Part shown: piece by piece, positions 1-7,888 of the stretch
Layout: each line of letters begins with the position of its first letter
How positions within the stretch are numbered: position 1 is the first letter of the stretch
DNA from: Euglena gracilis
Lineage: Eukaryota > Euglenozoa > Euglenophyceae > Euglenales > Euglenaceae
Direction of reading: 5' to 3'
DNA: 22,223 bases
NCBI GenBank assembly: GCA_900893395.1
Contig: CAAHFI010862237.1
Location: 1 to 22,223, forward strand
Notes under the pieces: model-generated
What the model was told of the DNA's origin: nothing
Seen by the model: only the letters and a program-made list of their open reading frames with translations
The model's database searches: none
Made by a program: the position numbers and the translations under genes

Positions 1-224
1 CCCCCCTGCGGGCCAGGAGGGGGGGGGTGGGGGGGACCCCCCCACCTAAACAGTTGCGCGGTCTGGGTGACCGAAAATTTTTGACCCCCCAAAACGACCA
101 AAAAGTGCCATTTTGGGCACTTTTGGGGCAAAAATGTGCCAAAAAATGCAAAAATTTTCGGCGCAGGCGCCAGAGGAAAAAATTGACCCTTTTTGGGGGA
201 GGGTCCCTGGATACCCCCAGGGTC
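1..224. repeat. A/T-tract repeat element E, copy 1 (CNM/PO41-like)
   Basis: This segment alternates short A and T tracts with GC-rich steps. Tract centres lie near 78, 92, 102, 112, 122, 132, 143 and 154, a spacing of about one helical turn. The motif CCAAAAA followed by a GTGC/ATGC step recurs about 41 bases apart (near 98 and 139). A second copy lies at 8644-8913 in the same orientation, aligning base 1 here with about 8672. Copy 1 lacks about 29 bases present in copy 2, namely a GCCCGGC/GCCGGGC hairpin just before the first A/T tract. A 10-bp palindrome, GGTCCGGACC, at 225-234 also opens copy 2 (8664-8673), so a further unit may begin there. Known: bird CNM, TM and PO41 microchromosome satellites are ~41-bp repeats with A3-5 and T3-5 clusters spaced 6-8 bases apart. 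Membership in that class is inferred from pattern, not from alignment. Confidence 0.6.
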
Positions 225-413
225 GGTCCGGACCCCCCTGGCAGGTGGGGATTTGGATTTTGGATTTGTTGTGCCCCGCATTGCTGCGCGGTGCCTCCAG
301 CCGTGGGCGTACACAAGCACCACTCAGGAGGGCACCCCCGGAGCCCGGGCATTAAGATTTGATTTGGGACTTTGGGATTTGGTTGGGGGTTCGTGCAGAA
401 AAAAAAACCCAAA

Positions 414-438
414 ACCAGGGTGCTGGGTGCACCCTGGT
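414..438. other. 10-bp perfect inverted repeat (hairpin)
   Basis: The arms ACCAGGGTGC and GCACCCTGGT are exact reverse complements separated by a 5-base loop, TGGGT. No U-run follows and there is no neighbouring gene, so a bacterial-type terminator is not implied. The role is unknown. Confidence 0.7.
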
Positions 439-477
439 CGCCGTACCCCCGGGGTGATATGGGGTCCACTCCTCTCC

Positions 478-502
478 TACGCCACGGAGAGGCTGGGCTC
501 CG
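478..502 (+). repeat. 25-base block shared with 9030-9054
   Basis: A 25-base stretch beginning TACGCCACGG and ending TGGGCTCCG occurs exactly here and at 9030-9054, same strand. Each copy lies downstream of a copy of element E, about 270 bases here and about 120 bases there. The two may be remains of one duplicated segment. The sequences diverge immediately after the block (GACACGGAGG here, CTGCGCGGGG there). Confidence 0.75.
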
Positions 503-599
503 ACACGGAGGGGTGGGTCGGGCCCCCTCCTACCTCGAAACTGAGGGGGGGCCGAAACCTTTTCGATTTCATGGACAGGCAAAGGGCCGGAAATCGGCA

Positions 600-1216
600 G
601 GTGATTGCGTTTATCCAGAATTTTGAAGAGCAGAACCAACACGGGGTGGTTGCGGTAATCTACAAATTCGGTGGGTGGGAGGCCATGGGTGGTTAGGATG
701 TTCCAGAAGTTTGGGGTGGGACACTGGGGTGGGAGGTCAGGCAGTCGGCGTGTAGAACTCCAGGGAGGGGTTAAATGTCCGGAAGTTTGGCGGGTAAAAG
801 TTCGGTGGTTGGACACCGCCAGGCGGTTGGGGTTATTCCGAGGTTCGGTGGTTTCAACACCACGGGGTGGTTGAGGGAGGCCTGGAAATGCAGTGGGTTG
901 GATGTCATGGGGTGTTCGAGGTGGTCCAGAAGCTCTGAGGGCACGGGGTGATTAGGGTTATGTGGAAGCTCAGGTAGGTGGGTTTACGCGGGAGTTGGAA
1001 GGGTAGCACACCATGGCAGGCTGAGTAGCTGAGAAAGTTGATGGGTACCCAGAAATATAGGGGTAAAACACCACAGGGTGATTGTGACGTCCGGAAAGAT
1101 GGTGGGTAGGTTGGAATGGTCCGGCAGCTGATTTTAAACACCACGTGGGGTGGTTGGTGTGCAGTACACCATGGTTGTGGGTTATCCAGGAGTTTGGTAG
1201 TGGGGTGGGAGAGACA
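600..1216. repeat. Degenerate ~44-bp minisatellite A, left part
   Basis: The landmark TCCGGAAG or TCCAGAAG recurs near 614, 658, 701, 778, 835, 881 and 924. Each is followed by a variant of TTCGGTGGGT, then GACACCA, then GGGGTGGTTGGGGTTA. Spacing varies from about 36 to 57 bases and averages 43-44, with many substitutions and indels between units. This points to an old array no longer being homogenised. The same unit continues at 4029-4925, so the LINE fragment between them was inserted into the array. Minus-strand reading frames over this part are artefacts of the repeat. Confidence 0.7.
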
Positions 1217-1233
1217 CCAGGGGGGGGTTCCGG
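1217..1233. repeat. Probable target-site duplication, left
   Basis: The bases CCA, eight G, TTCCGG recur at 4010-4028, where two extra bases (AG) sit between the G run and TTCCGG. Removing everything between the two copies restores a plausible minisatellite A unit (GACACCA, G run, TTCCGG, then GCGGAAGTTTGG). That supports a duplication made by LINE insertion, although the host repeat itself contains similar words. Confidence 0.5.
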
Positions 1234-1248
1234 GGGGGATCGGTCGGA

Positions 1249-1267
1249 GCGGTGAGGGGCTCACCGC
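1249..1267 (-). other. 8-bp hairpin near LINE 3' end
   Basis: GCGGTGAG and CTCACCGC pair perfectly around a 3-base loop, about 15 bases inside the inferred LINE 3' end. Many LINEs without a poly(A) tail use a 3' stem-loop for recognition by their own reverse transcriptase. That role is inferred here from position alone. Confidence 0.5.
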
Positions 1268-1399
1268 GGGGCGCTCATTGGGCCGCGAAGGGGACTTCAC
1301 GATGCCCGGCGCCCCACCCCTCCTCCTTCAGGTCGGTGGCCATCCACAGCCCGCCCGTGCCCAGCTGACACAGAGGGGGGGGCTACCGCCAGGACGTCA

Positions 1400-2330
1400 G
1401 GGTTGCCTGCCGCTTAGAACGAGATGCATCCATGTCCAGGGAAGGTGGACGAGGTCGAGGGCTGCTGGGTCGGTGGAGACAGGGTCGGTGGAGCTGAGGC
1501 GGTCGCTGCAGTCTGCTCGGATGGCCGTGCGACGCCGCTTCGTCGGGGCCAGGTCCTCGCTGGTCGAGTCCGACGGTGGTCAGCCAGCTCGGAAGGGGCC
1601 GAGATGCGCAGGGTCGCCAGGTGCTGGACACCTCGAACCACGCAGTCGGTTCCCGGCGGCAGGCGGCACGAGCTGCCCGGCCACCGCATATTGTGGCTGT
1701 CCCGCAACCAGGGCCCAGCACGCCAGCGACGTTGCGGGGACCATGCACCCCCATAACACATCATCCATACCACCCGGTGCAGCAGGCGTCTAGTGAAGCC
1801 CAACACCAGGGCCGACTCCGACCCACCCGCCGTAGAGGGGAAACACATGCAGATGTCCACCTCCCAGGATGAGGAGCGCCGAGCTCGGCAGCCCCTGCTC
1901 CACCGGCGCCGCCCGCAGGTGGGGGTGGTACTGCAGCCAGGCTGCGAGCCCCGCATCAGCGTCCTCCATCGAGACAGCAGGGCGGGCTACAGGATGAGCG
2001 GCGGCCTCCTCCGCAGCCCGACGGCGCCAGCGATCCGCATCCCGATGGGTTTTGGGGGTCCGGTTGTACAACCACCGGCCCCGGCTGCCGAGTGACGCCG
2101 CAGGGGGGGTCGAGCTCCACCGAGCCGACGAGGTTGCCCAGCGTCTTCCCGAAGCCGGCCAGCCTGCTGGACGGCGCGGAGCCCGGGGTCTGGGTGTAGG
2201 GCTCACCCGTCCGCTCTTCGAAGAGGTCGAGGACGACGTGAGCCTTGCACCCCTAGCCGGCCCACGGCTGGGCGCCGCAGTACGCCGGGATGCGGTGGCG
2301 CATCACCGCTGCCCCCGCCCCCGCCCCTGA
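1400..2330 (-). pseudogene. Unrecognised coding-like remnant in LINE 3' part
   Basis: Minus-strand translation gives stretches with protein-like composition rather than the Pro/Arg/Gly monotony of off-frame GC-rich DNA. Examples are CKAHVVLDLFEERTGEPY near 2190-2250, RLAGFGKTLGNLVGSVELD near 2110-2165, PKTHRDADRWRRRAAEEAAA near 1990-2055, and EVDICMCFPSTAGG near 1825-1870. They fall in different frames and stops interrupt them. The region lies downstream of the zinc-finger motif in element orientation. It could be the C-terminal extension of the LINE protein, a second element that the LINE carried, or a captured host fragment. I recognise no family, and I see no clear PD...D signature of a restriction-like endonuclease. 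Confidence 0.35.
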
Positions 2331-2699
2331 CAGCCGCCGGACACCCCCACCTCTGAGGGCGGGCCTGTGAAGGCTGTGGTGTGTGGGGAGGTAACCCCGG
2401 GGGGGGGGGGAAGCTGGCGGGGCAGACGACGCCCGAAGCAGGACAAACAGCCGGGAGAGGAGCCACCGACGCCGCGGGCTACCACAGGGGGGTGCACGGG
2501 AAGCTGCCGGGGCAACAGGGGGTGCTGCCTGGCGCTGCTGCTGCTCCAGGTTCCGGAGCACTGGGACACTGAGGCGGAGCTCGAGGGGCAGCACTTCGGG
2601 GCGACGGCTGGGGGGGGGCTGCGGGGGGACCGGCCAGGGGGGGGCAGGGCGACAGGGCGGTGGCCATCGGCTCACCGCGGCGGCGAAGCAACCCAGCCA

Positions 2700-3345
2700 C
2701 CCGCTCAGCCAGGGCTACGTGCAGCGCGAGCTTGAAGCGCGCGGCGTCCGCCAGCGTAGGGGCTGATGGTCCAGCACCGTGTCGGGGATGAGCGCGGCGA
2801 GGAGGGGCAGGCAGTGCGCCTCCAGCCAGGCCGGGGAGGGCAGGGGGGCCTGCACCTTGGAGACCTCGGCAGCCGTCTGCCAAATCTCATGTAAAGCGGG
2901 GAGCACCGATGCCGCACCGGTGGCAGGGCAGCCCACCAGTACATGGGTGTCATCCTCCTCCGGCAGGCCACAGCATAAGCCGGCGGCGGAGGTCACCCCA
3001 CCGATTCCGTGTCACGCGAGGCGTTCTCGAGTAGCGAGGCAGCCACCGCGCACCCGAGCGACCCACTTGATCACCCGGGGGCCACCCGGTGGGCGAAGCC
3101 GGATCTCTGGACCACAGGGCGCTTGAAGATGCCCACCGAGGTGACCCAGTCAAACGACAGATGGAGGGGGAACAGGATGCTCAGCCGGGGCGAGGGCCCT
3201 TGGACGACCACAGCCGCCGGCAGCGTCGCCACCACGCCAAGGGGAAGGAGCGGACCACGTCCACGATGGCCGCCCCCGGCAGGCCCAGCATGGGACAGTC
3301 CTCAGCGCGCGTGCCGACCGAGAAATCTCGCCAGCGCAGCCCGCT
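2700..3345 (-). pseudogene. LINE ORF2 C-terminal region with zinc-finger-like motif
   Basis: Around 2917-2980 the minus strand encodes LCCGLPEEDDTHVLVGCP, a Cys-rich pattern with an acidic stretch, then His and a final Cys followed by Pro. This resembles the zinc-binding end of many LINE ORF2 proteins (zf-RVT type). The expected first Cys spacing is not perfect, so one ligand may be lost. It continues with helical-looking sequence (LPALHEIWQTAAEVSKVQAP) and then LADAARFKLALHVALAERVA near 2690-2760, in another frame. Between the RNase H and this motif (about 2985-3345) the sequence is coding-like but broken. Function, if intact, would be nucleic-acid binding during retrotransposition. Confidence 0.6.
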
Positions 3346-3349
3346 TGTC

Positions 3350-3600
3350 GCTGTCCTGGGATCCAGCGCCGCAGGAGCTGCAAAGAGCAGAGCGAGTCGG
3401 TGAGGACGTGGACTGCCTGCAGCTCCACCGCCATCTCCAAGGCCAGAAGCTCGCAATGGGTGCTGCTCCGGGGGCAGGGATGTGGAGGAGCATCGACTCG
3501 CCGTCCACCGGCCGCCACACCGCAGCCCCCCCTCCGCCAGGGATGACTGAGCCGTCCGTGTAGACAGCCAGGGGGTGGGGGTCCTCTGTGTCCACCGGGG
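3350..3600 (-). pseudogene. LINE RNase H domain (decayed)
   Basis: RNase H removes the RNA strand of the RNA-DNA hybrid during LINE copying. Visible hallmarks are AVYTDGSVIPGGGGAAVW at about 3525-3570, holding the first catalytic Asp in TDGS; CELLALEMAVELQ at about 3420-3460, holding the Glu; and HVLTDSLCSLQLLRRW at about 3361-3410, holding the second Asp in TDS. This D-E-D order and spacing are typical for a cellular-type RNase H inside LINE ORF2. The first hallmark is in a different frame from the other two, so the domain is broken. The fourth acidic or His position cannot be assigned. It lies between the RT thumb and the zinc-finger-like region, as in RNase H-bearing LINEs. Confidence 0.75.
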
Positions 3601-3669
3601 ACAGCACGACGGTGCCCACCAGCCGAGGCTCCGGCGCCAAGCAGGGCCAGGCCAAGGAGCGGCTGCACT

Positions 3670-4009
3670 GGGGTTGCGGTGAATGCTCCAGCCCACCGCG
3701 TCCAGGGCTGAGCGCAGCGCCAAGGAGGGTTCCCGCCACTCGGAATCCCGACTGGCCACCGCGCGGTGGACGATGCCGGCGATGCCTGTGCTGTTGGCGA
3801 GGAGCTGCAGCCACCGCCGTTGCTGCAGGCGGGCTGGGCCATGGGGTGCACCGGCGCGGAGTCGCCCAGGGGCCAGCCCAGCGCCAGCTCCAGGGGTGTC
3901 TTGGTGCTGATGGACGCCTTCGCGGAAGCCACCAGGGGGGCGAGCGCCTTCGCCGTGAGGTTGCGCAGCTCGCAGCCGTACAGGGCCTTCGACAGAACTG
4001 TCGTCCGCC
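3670..4009 (-). pseudogene. LINE reverse transcriptase thumb region (truncated)
   Basis: The minus strand from about 4009 encodes RTTVLSKALYGCELRNLT followed by LAPLVASAKASISTKTPLEL and a further PLGDSAPVHPMAQ. An L-K-x-LYG-C/S-E motif after the palm is typical of the RT thumb of LINE ORF2 proteins. A shifted frame continues with REPSLALRSALDAVGWSIHR near 3690-3750, which reads as the linker to the RNase H. The catalytic palm (the YxDD box) is absent because the copy is truncated at about 4009. The fragment ends at a run of eight G shared with the other edge of the insertion. Confidence 0.65.
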
Positions 4010-4028
4010 CCAGGGGGGGGAGTTCCGG
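4010..4028. repeat. Probable target-site duplication, right
   Basis: This is the partner of 1217-1233: CCA, eight G, AG, TTCCGG. It marks the junction between the truncated 5' end of the LINE and resumed minisatellite A. Confidence 0.5.
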
Positions 4029-4925
4029 TAATGCGGAAGTTTGGTGCATTGAATTCCAGAAGTGATATGTGTGGAAGGCCTCGGGGGGGGGTCCCAGCGG
4101 GGTTTCAGCGGGTCGAGCACCATGGGTTGGTCGGGATTATCCGGAATTTCGATAGGTTAGACTCCACAGGGTGGCTGGGGTTATACCGAAATTCGGTGGG
4201 TGGTGAAAAATAACGGATTGGTTGAGGCAAGCCTGAAATATAGCGGGTTGAATTCCACGGGGTATTCGGAGTGGTCCGGAAGCTCGGTGGGTAAGACACC
4301 ATCTGGGCGAGGGGGTTATCCGTAGTCCAGAGTTCTACACCAAGGGGCTATCAGGTTTATTCGGGAATCGGAAAGAACACCGTGGGGGTTGGGTTATCGG
4401 AAAGTTCGGTTGGTTGTGGTTATCCGGAGCCATTGGGGGGTCCGGCAGTCGGTGTGAAGAACAGCACAGGGGGGGGGGGCTGTTCAGAAGTTCGGCGCGT
4501 AGCAAACCTTGGGTTGGTTGGAAATTCAGCGGGTTGGACGCACTGGGGTGGTTGGGGGTGAAACGAAAGTCGGTGAGTAAGACACCAATGGGGGGGGGTC
4601 CACATGTTGGGTGGGTTGAACACCATGGGGTGGTTTAGTGGTAAAACAACATGGGATGGGGTATTGGTGTAGTCCAGAAATGTGATGGGTCTGAAACCAG
4701 AGATGAGGGTGTCCGGATGTTCGTGGAGAAACACCATGGGTTTTTGCATAATAAATGTATCATGGTGGGCAAGACAGGGCGGAATATTTTGGGTACCCGG
4801 AAGTTCGAGGCTAAAACACTGTGGGGTGGAAGAAATTTGGTGGGTGAGATACACAAGGTGGTTGGGGTTATCCGGAAGCTCGGTGGGTCAGGTAACGCGG
4901 GTTGATTTGGGTAGTCTGAAGAGGG
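4029..4925. repeat. Degenerate ~44-bp minisatellite A, right part
   Basis: The same landmarks as at 600-1216 continue: TTATCCGGAA near 4137, TATACCGAAATTCGGTGGGT near 4181, GGTCCGGAAGCTCGGTGGGT near 4274, and TTATCCGGAAGCTCGGTGGG near 4868. Units are about 40-46 bases and strongly diverged, and the middle (about 4640-4800) is hardly recognisable. Reading frames on both strands across it carry no domains. Confidence 0.7.
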
Positions 4926-4965
4926 GAAACAGCGGGGTGATTGTGTAAAAAAAAATGGAACAAAA

Positions 4966-5756
4966 TGGGGGAAGGTTTAAAATTTCGCGAGGCAGCAGAA
5001 GAAAGTTTGCATTGGATGGTGCACGTAAAATAATATGCTTGCATGTTGACGTCAGGCTGTGAAATAAATTGGCACAAATTCGACAAACCGCGAAGAGAGC
5101 TGTGTCTCACCGTGGTCTAGAGGGGCACGGGGCTGGGGAGGTGAACTGCACATGGTGGTGCATGTAAGAATGGATGGGAGACTGGTTTCATAAAAATAGG
5201 GAGGCTTGGAATGCAAGAGGCGCTGATGAAAACTGTTTTCCCCTGGGCGCTCAATTTTCCTTTCCATGAAATTTGGGAATGTTAATCTTACTAACTCAAG
5301 GGGTTTCTACCACAGTGGGGTTTCATTTAGAAATTGGGGGTTCGCACGAAGACTATTTGGGCTGCCCCACAGGTTTTTCAGTGTGTACTAACTTAGATGA
5401 GCTGCAAGAGAAATTTGTGGCTGATAATTAAAAAAGGGTTAAAGCGGCGGATGCAGGTAAATGGTTGCACTTAAGCAGGCTTGAGCCACGCTTAGACAAA
5501 GCGGAGGGAAGGAGAGGTTCCCAATCCTTAATGATTAGGGTATTCCTGGTGTGTGTGGAGTGGGTATGGTGGGTAGTGGGTGGAGGCAGAGCCGGGGCAG
5601 GGTTCCCGGGTGCCGGACGGAGGGTGCCGACGGGGGGGGGTCGGCGTCCACCACTCTCGGCGGAGAGCTGGTGGGTGATCTGGGGGGGGGGGCGGAGGGG
5701 GCTGGCAGAAACACGGTGACAGGCCCATTGTGACCGGTCCAAGGTTAAAAGCCCAA
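4966..5756. repeat. ~750-bp tandem repeat B, copy 1
   Basis: Phase is set by the marker GAGGCAGC, found at 4989, 5757, 6491 and 7273. Homology starts slightly earlier, at AAGGTTTAAAA near 4972, just after an A9 run at 4947-4955. Ordered blocks shared by copies are GACGTCAGG..GTGA, AGAGAGCTGTGTCTCACCG, a GGTTCGC block preceded by TTGGGG, GAGCTGCAAG..AAATTTGTGG, and a G-rich GGGTAGTGGGTGGAGG tract near the end. Copy 1 is about 768 bases from marker to marker. Its middle (AGGCTTGGAATGCAAGAGGC) differs from copies 2 and 3. No gene is seen. Confidence 0.8.
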
Positions 5757-6490
5757 GAGGCAGCAAAAGAAATCATAAAATGGTTGGTGCGCACACAAAA
5801 TGTGTTTGCATGCTGATGTAAAGCAATGAGATACATCGACACAAATTCAACAAACCGTGGAGAGAGCTGTGTCTCACCGCGGTCTGGATGAGGATGGGGC
5901 GTGCACTGCTGCCACATTTGAATGCATGGGAAAAGAAAATGGGCCTGGTGTCATGCAAGGTGGGAGGGGGCTGGGGGTGCAGGAAGCGCCGATATAAATT
6001 GATTTCTCCCGGGTGTTCTCCTGTCTTTCTTTATTTCCTAAATTTAGAAATGTATGGTTTTATATTTTATGCGGTTTTCTAACACAATGGGCGTTATTTC
6101 GGAAAGTTGGGGGTTCGCTGCGAAGAGCATTTGAGCTGTCCCACGGGTTATGTCAGTGTGTACTGACTGAAATGAGCTGCAAGGAAATTTGTGGATGAGA
6201 TTAGAGAGGTTAAAAGCAGCGGTTGCAGTAAATGGTTGCACTTCAGCAGCTTGAACAAAATTCAGACAAAGTGGAGGGAAGAGGTCCCCAATTCTTGAAG
6301 ACTAGGGTGGGGTGGGTGTGGGGTGGGTGTGGTGGGTAGTGGGTGGAGGCCGGATGGGTGGGGTGGCGGCGGTGGGGGGGGGGCGTCCACCATTCTCGGC
6401 GGAGAGCTGATGGGTGAGCTGGGGGGGGGCAGGGGCTGGCAGAAACACGGTATCAGGCCCATTGTGACCGGTCCAAGGTTAAAAATCCAA
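5757..6490. repeat. ~750-bp tandem repeat B, copy 2
   Basis: This copy is about 734 bases from marker to marker. It shares with copy 3 the block GGGCGTGCACTGCTGCCACA near 5898 and the string AAATGGGCCTGGTGTCATG near 5937. That makes copies 2 and 3 look closer to each other than to copy 1. Length differences lie mostly in the G-rich and T-rich parts. Confidence 0.8.
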
Positions 6491-7272
6491 GAGGCAGCAA
6501 AAGAAATCATGAAATGGATGGTGCAACACATAGTACATATGCATGCTGACGTCAGGTTGTGAGATAAATCAGTACAAATTCAACAAACCATGGAGAGAGC
6601 TGTGTCTCACCGCGGTCTGGAGGAGGATGGGGCGTGCACTGCTGCCACATATGATTGTAAGGGAGAGGGAAATGGGCCTGGTGTCATGAAAGGTGGGAGG
6701 GGGCTGGGGATGAAGGAGGTGCTGATGTAAAATCATGTTTCCAAGGGTGTTCTCTGGTTTTTCTTCTTTCCCTGCTATTTGGGGATGCTATTCTTTATGT
6801 TTTATGTGAGTTTATAACACAGTGGGTCTTATTGCGGGAATTTGGGGGTTCGCAGCAAAGAGGATTTGGGCTGCCCCACTGTTGTGTTTTGACTGAAATG
6901 AGCTGCAAGAGAAATTTGTGGATGAAATTTATGCGTAGAATTAAGGAGGGTGGTAAAGCAGCGGTTGCGTGTTAATGGTCTTGCATAGAAATGGTTTCAT
7001 TTCAGCAGCCAGCACCAGATGGAGGTAATGCAGGGGGAGTTTCCTGATAACTTGAATGGTGGGGTATTTGTGCGTGAATGGGGTGGGTAGAGGGTGGAGG
7101 CAGAGTCGGGCAGGGGTCCTGGGTGCCGGACAGGGGTTGGCAGGGGGGTGATGAGTGGGCGCCATGCTTGGTGGGTGGAGGGGGATGGCTGGGGGGGGGG
7201 GGGCTGGTGAAACACGGCGCCAGGCCCACTGAAAGATTATGAATGGTCCAAGAGGGGGGGGGGCAAAATTCC
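6491..7272. repeat. ~750-bp tandem repeat B, copy 3
   Basis: This copy is about 782 bases from marker to marker. It keeps every block of copy 2, with its last quarter expanded by G-rich sequence, including a G run at 7189-7203 and another near 7253-7263. Its terminal ACACGG..CAGGCCCA block precedes the next copy as in copies 1 and 2. Confidence 0.8.
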
Positions 7273-7475
7273 GAGGCAGCAAATCAATTTGCTGGTGCAC
7301 GCAAACCACGTTCGCATGCTGATGCCAGGCTGTGAGTAAATCAGCACAAATGCAGCAAACCATGAGAGAGCTGAGTCTCAACGCGGTTTGTGGGGGGGAT
7401 GGGGGTGTGCACTGCCGCCATATAGAAATGGGAGAGGAAAGGTGGGCCTGGTGTGGGAAATGGCGGGAGCTGGCT
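7273..7475. repeat. ~750-bp tandem repeat B, partial copy 4
   Basis: The first quarter of the unit is present: GAGGCAGC, GCTGATGCCAGG, GAGAGAGCTGAGTCTCA, TGCACTGCCGCC and GGGCCTGGTGTG. Homology fades at about 7470, shortly before the C repeat begins, so the B array ends by truncation against C. Confidence 0.75.
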
Positions 7476-7489
7476 GAGTTGGCTGCGTG

Positions 7490-7880
7490 GGCCGGTCGCG
7501 AACATCGTACGATGATCCCGCCGAGCGCGAAGGGCAGGGAACGGGGCCAGGGCGACGAGGGAGGGGTCGTCTGCGGCGGTGAACTTCGTACGAGGATCCC
7601 GCCGAGCGCGAAGGGCAGGGAACAGGGCCAGGGCGACGGGGAGGGGGTCGTCTACGGCGGTGAACTTCGTACGATGTGCAGGCCGTGTGGAACGGCAGGG
7701 TTGATGATGAGGGCGATGGGCGAGGTGTTCTGGGGCAGAGGCGAAGTACATCGTACGATGACCTCGCTGCGGGGAACAGCAGGGAGGGACAGGATGGCGA
7801 CGAACAAGAAGAGGGTGAGTCGTTGGTGAACTTCGTACGATGACGTCGGGAGGAAGCGGATGGGGGCGACGGTGGCCCGG
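7490..7880. repeat. ~82-bp tandem repeat C with TCGTACGA core
   Basis: The 8-bp palindrome TCGTACGA occurs at 7505, 7586, 7667, 7751 and 7833, spacing 81, 81, 84 and 82 bases. Units 1 and 2 are close to identical (CCCGCCGAGCGCGAAGGGCA then GGGCCAGGGCGACG), and later units drift. Two copies extend the palindrome to 12 bases, CATCGTACGATG. Unit 4 (7706-7762) carries GATGAGGGCG, CTGGGGCAGAGGCG and CGTACGATGA, words that resemble the unit of the neighbouring D array. Confidence 0.85.
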
Positions 7881-7888
7881 GCGAGGGG

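Larger units (their letters stand above)
225..560. other. GC-rich spacer after element E
   Basis: This stretch opens with the GGTCCGGACC palindrome and a few bases resembling the start of element E. It then becomes mixed G-rich sequence with short A runs (an A9 run near 399-407). It holds the hairpin at 414-438 and a 25-base block at 478-502 repeated exactly at 9030-9054. Overlapping reading frames on both strands lack any recognisable domain and are treated as chance. No gene is seen. Confidence 0.4.
1234..4009 (-). mobile_element. 5'-truncated, decayed LINE with RNase H
   Basis: This non-LTR retrotransposon fragment of about 2.8 kb reads on the minus strand. In element order it keeps the end of the reverse transcriptase (thumb, about 3835-4009), a linker, an RNase H domain (about 3350-3600), a C-terminal zinc-finger-like motif (about 2917-2980) and a long further segment of unclear content to about 1234. 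The fingers and palm of the RT and everything upstream are missing, as expected from incomplete target-primed reverse transcription. Domains lie in different minus-strand frames, so several frameshifts have accumulated and no full protein can be made. No poly(A) tail is visible at its 3' end. An 8-bp hairpin sits there instead. RNase H occurs in several LINE groups (I, R1, LOA, Tad and others), and I cannot place this element among them. It sits inside minisatellite A with probable target-site duplications. Confidence 0.75.

Noticed and set aside
946-960. Telomere-like TTAGGGTTA
   Set aside because: One and a half copies inside minisatellite A, explained by its G-rich unit; no run of TTAGGG anywhere.
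1383-1956. Several overlapping long frames on both strands as separate genes
   Set aside because: GC-rich DNA opens frames by chance; only the minus-strand LINE-related readings have family motifs or protein-like composition.
5336-5352. Possible tRNA B box (GGGGTTCGC) in each B repeat
   Set aside because: The box is imperfect, no A box lies at the right distance upstream, and no cloverleaf forms by eye.
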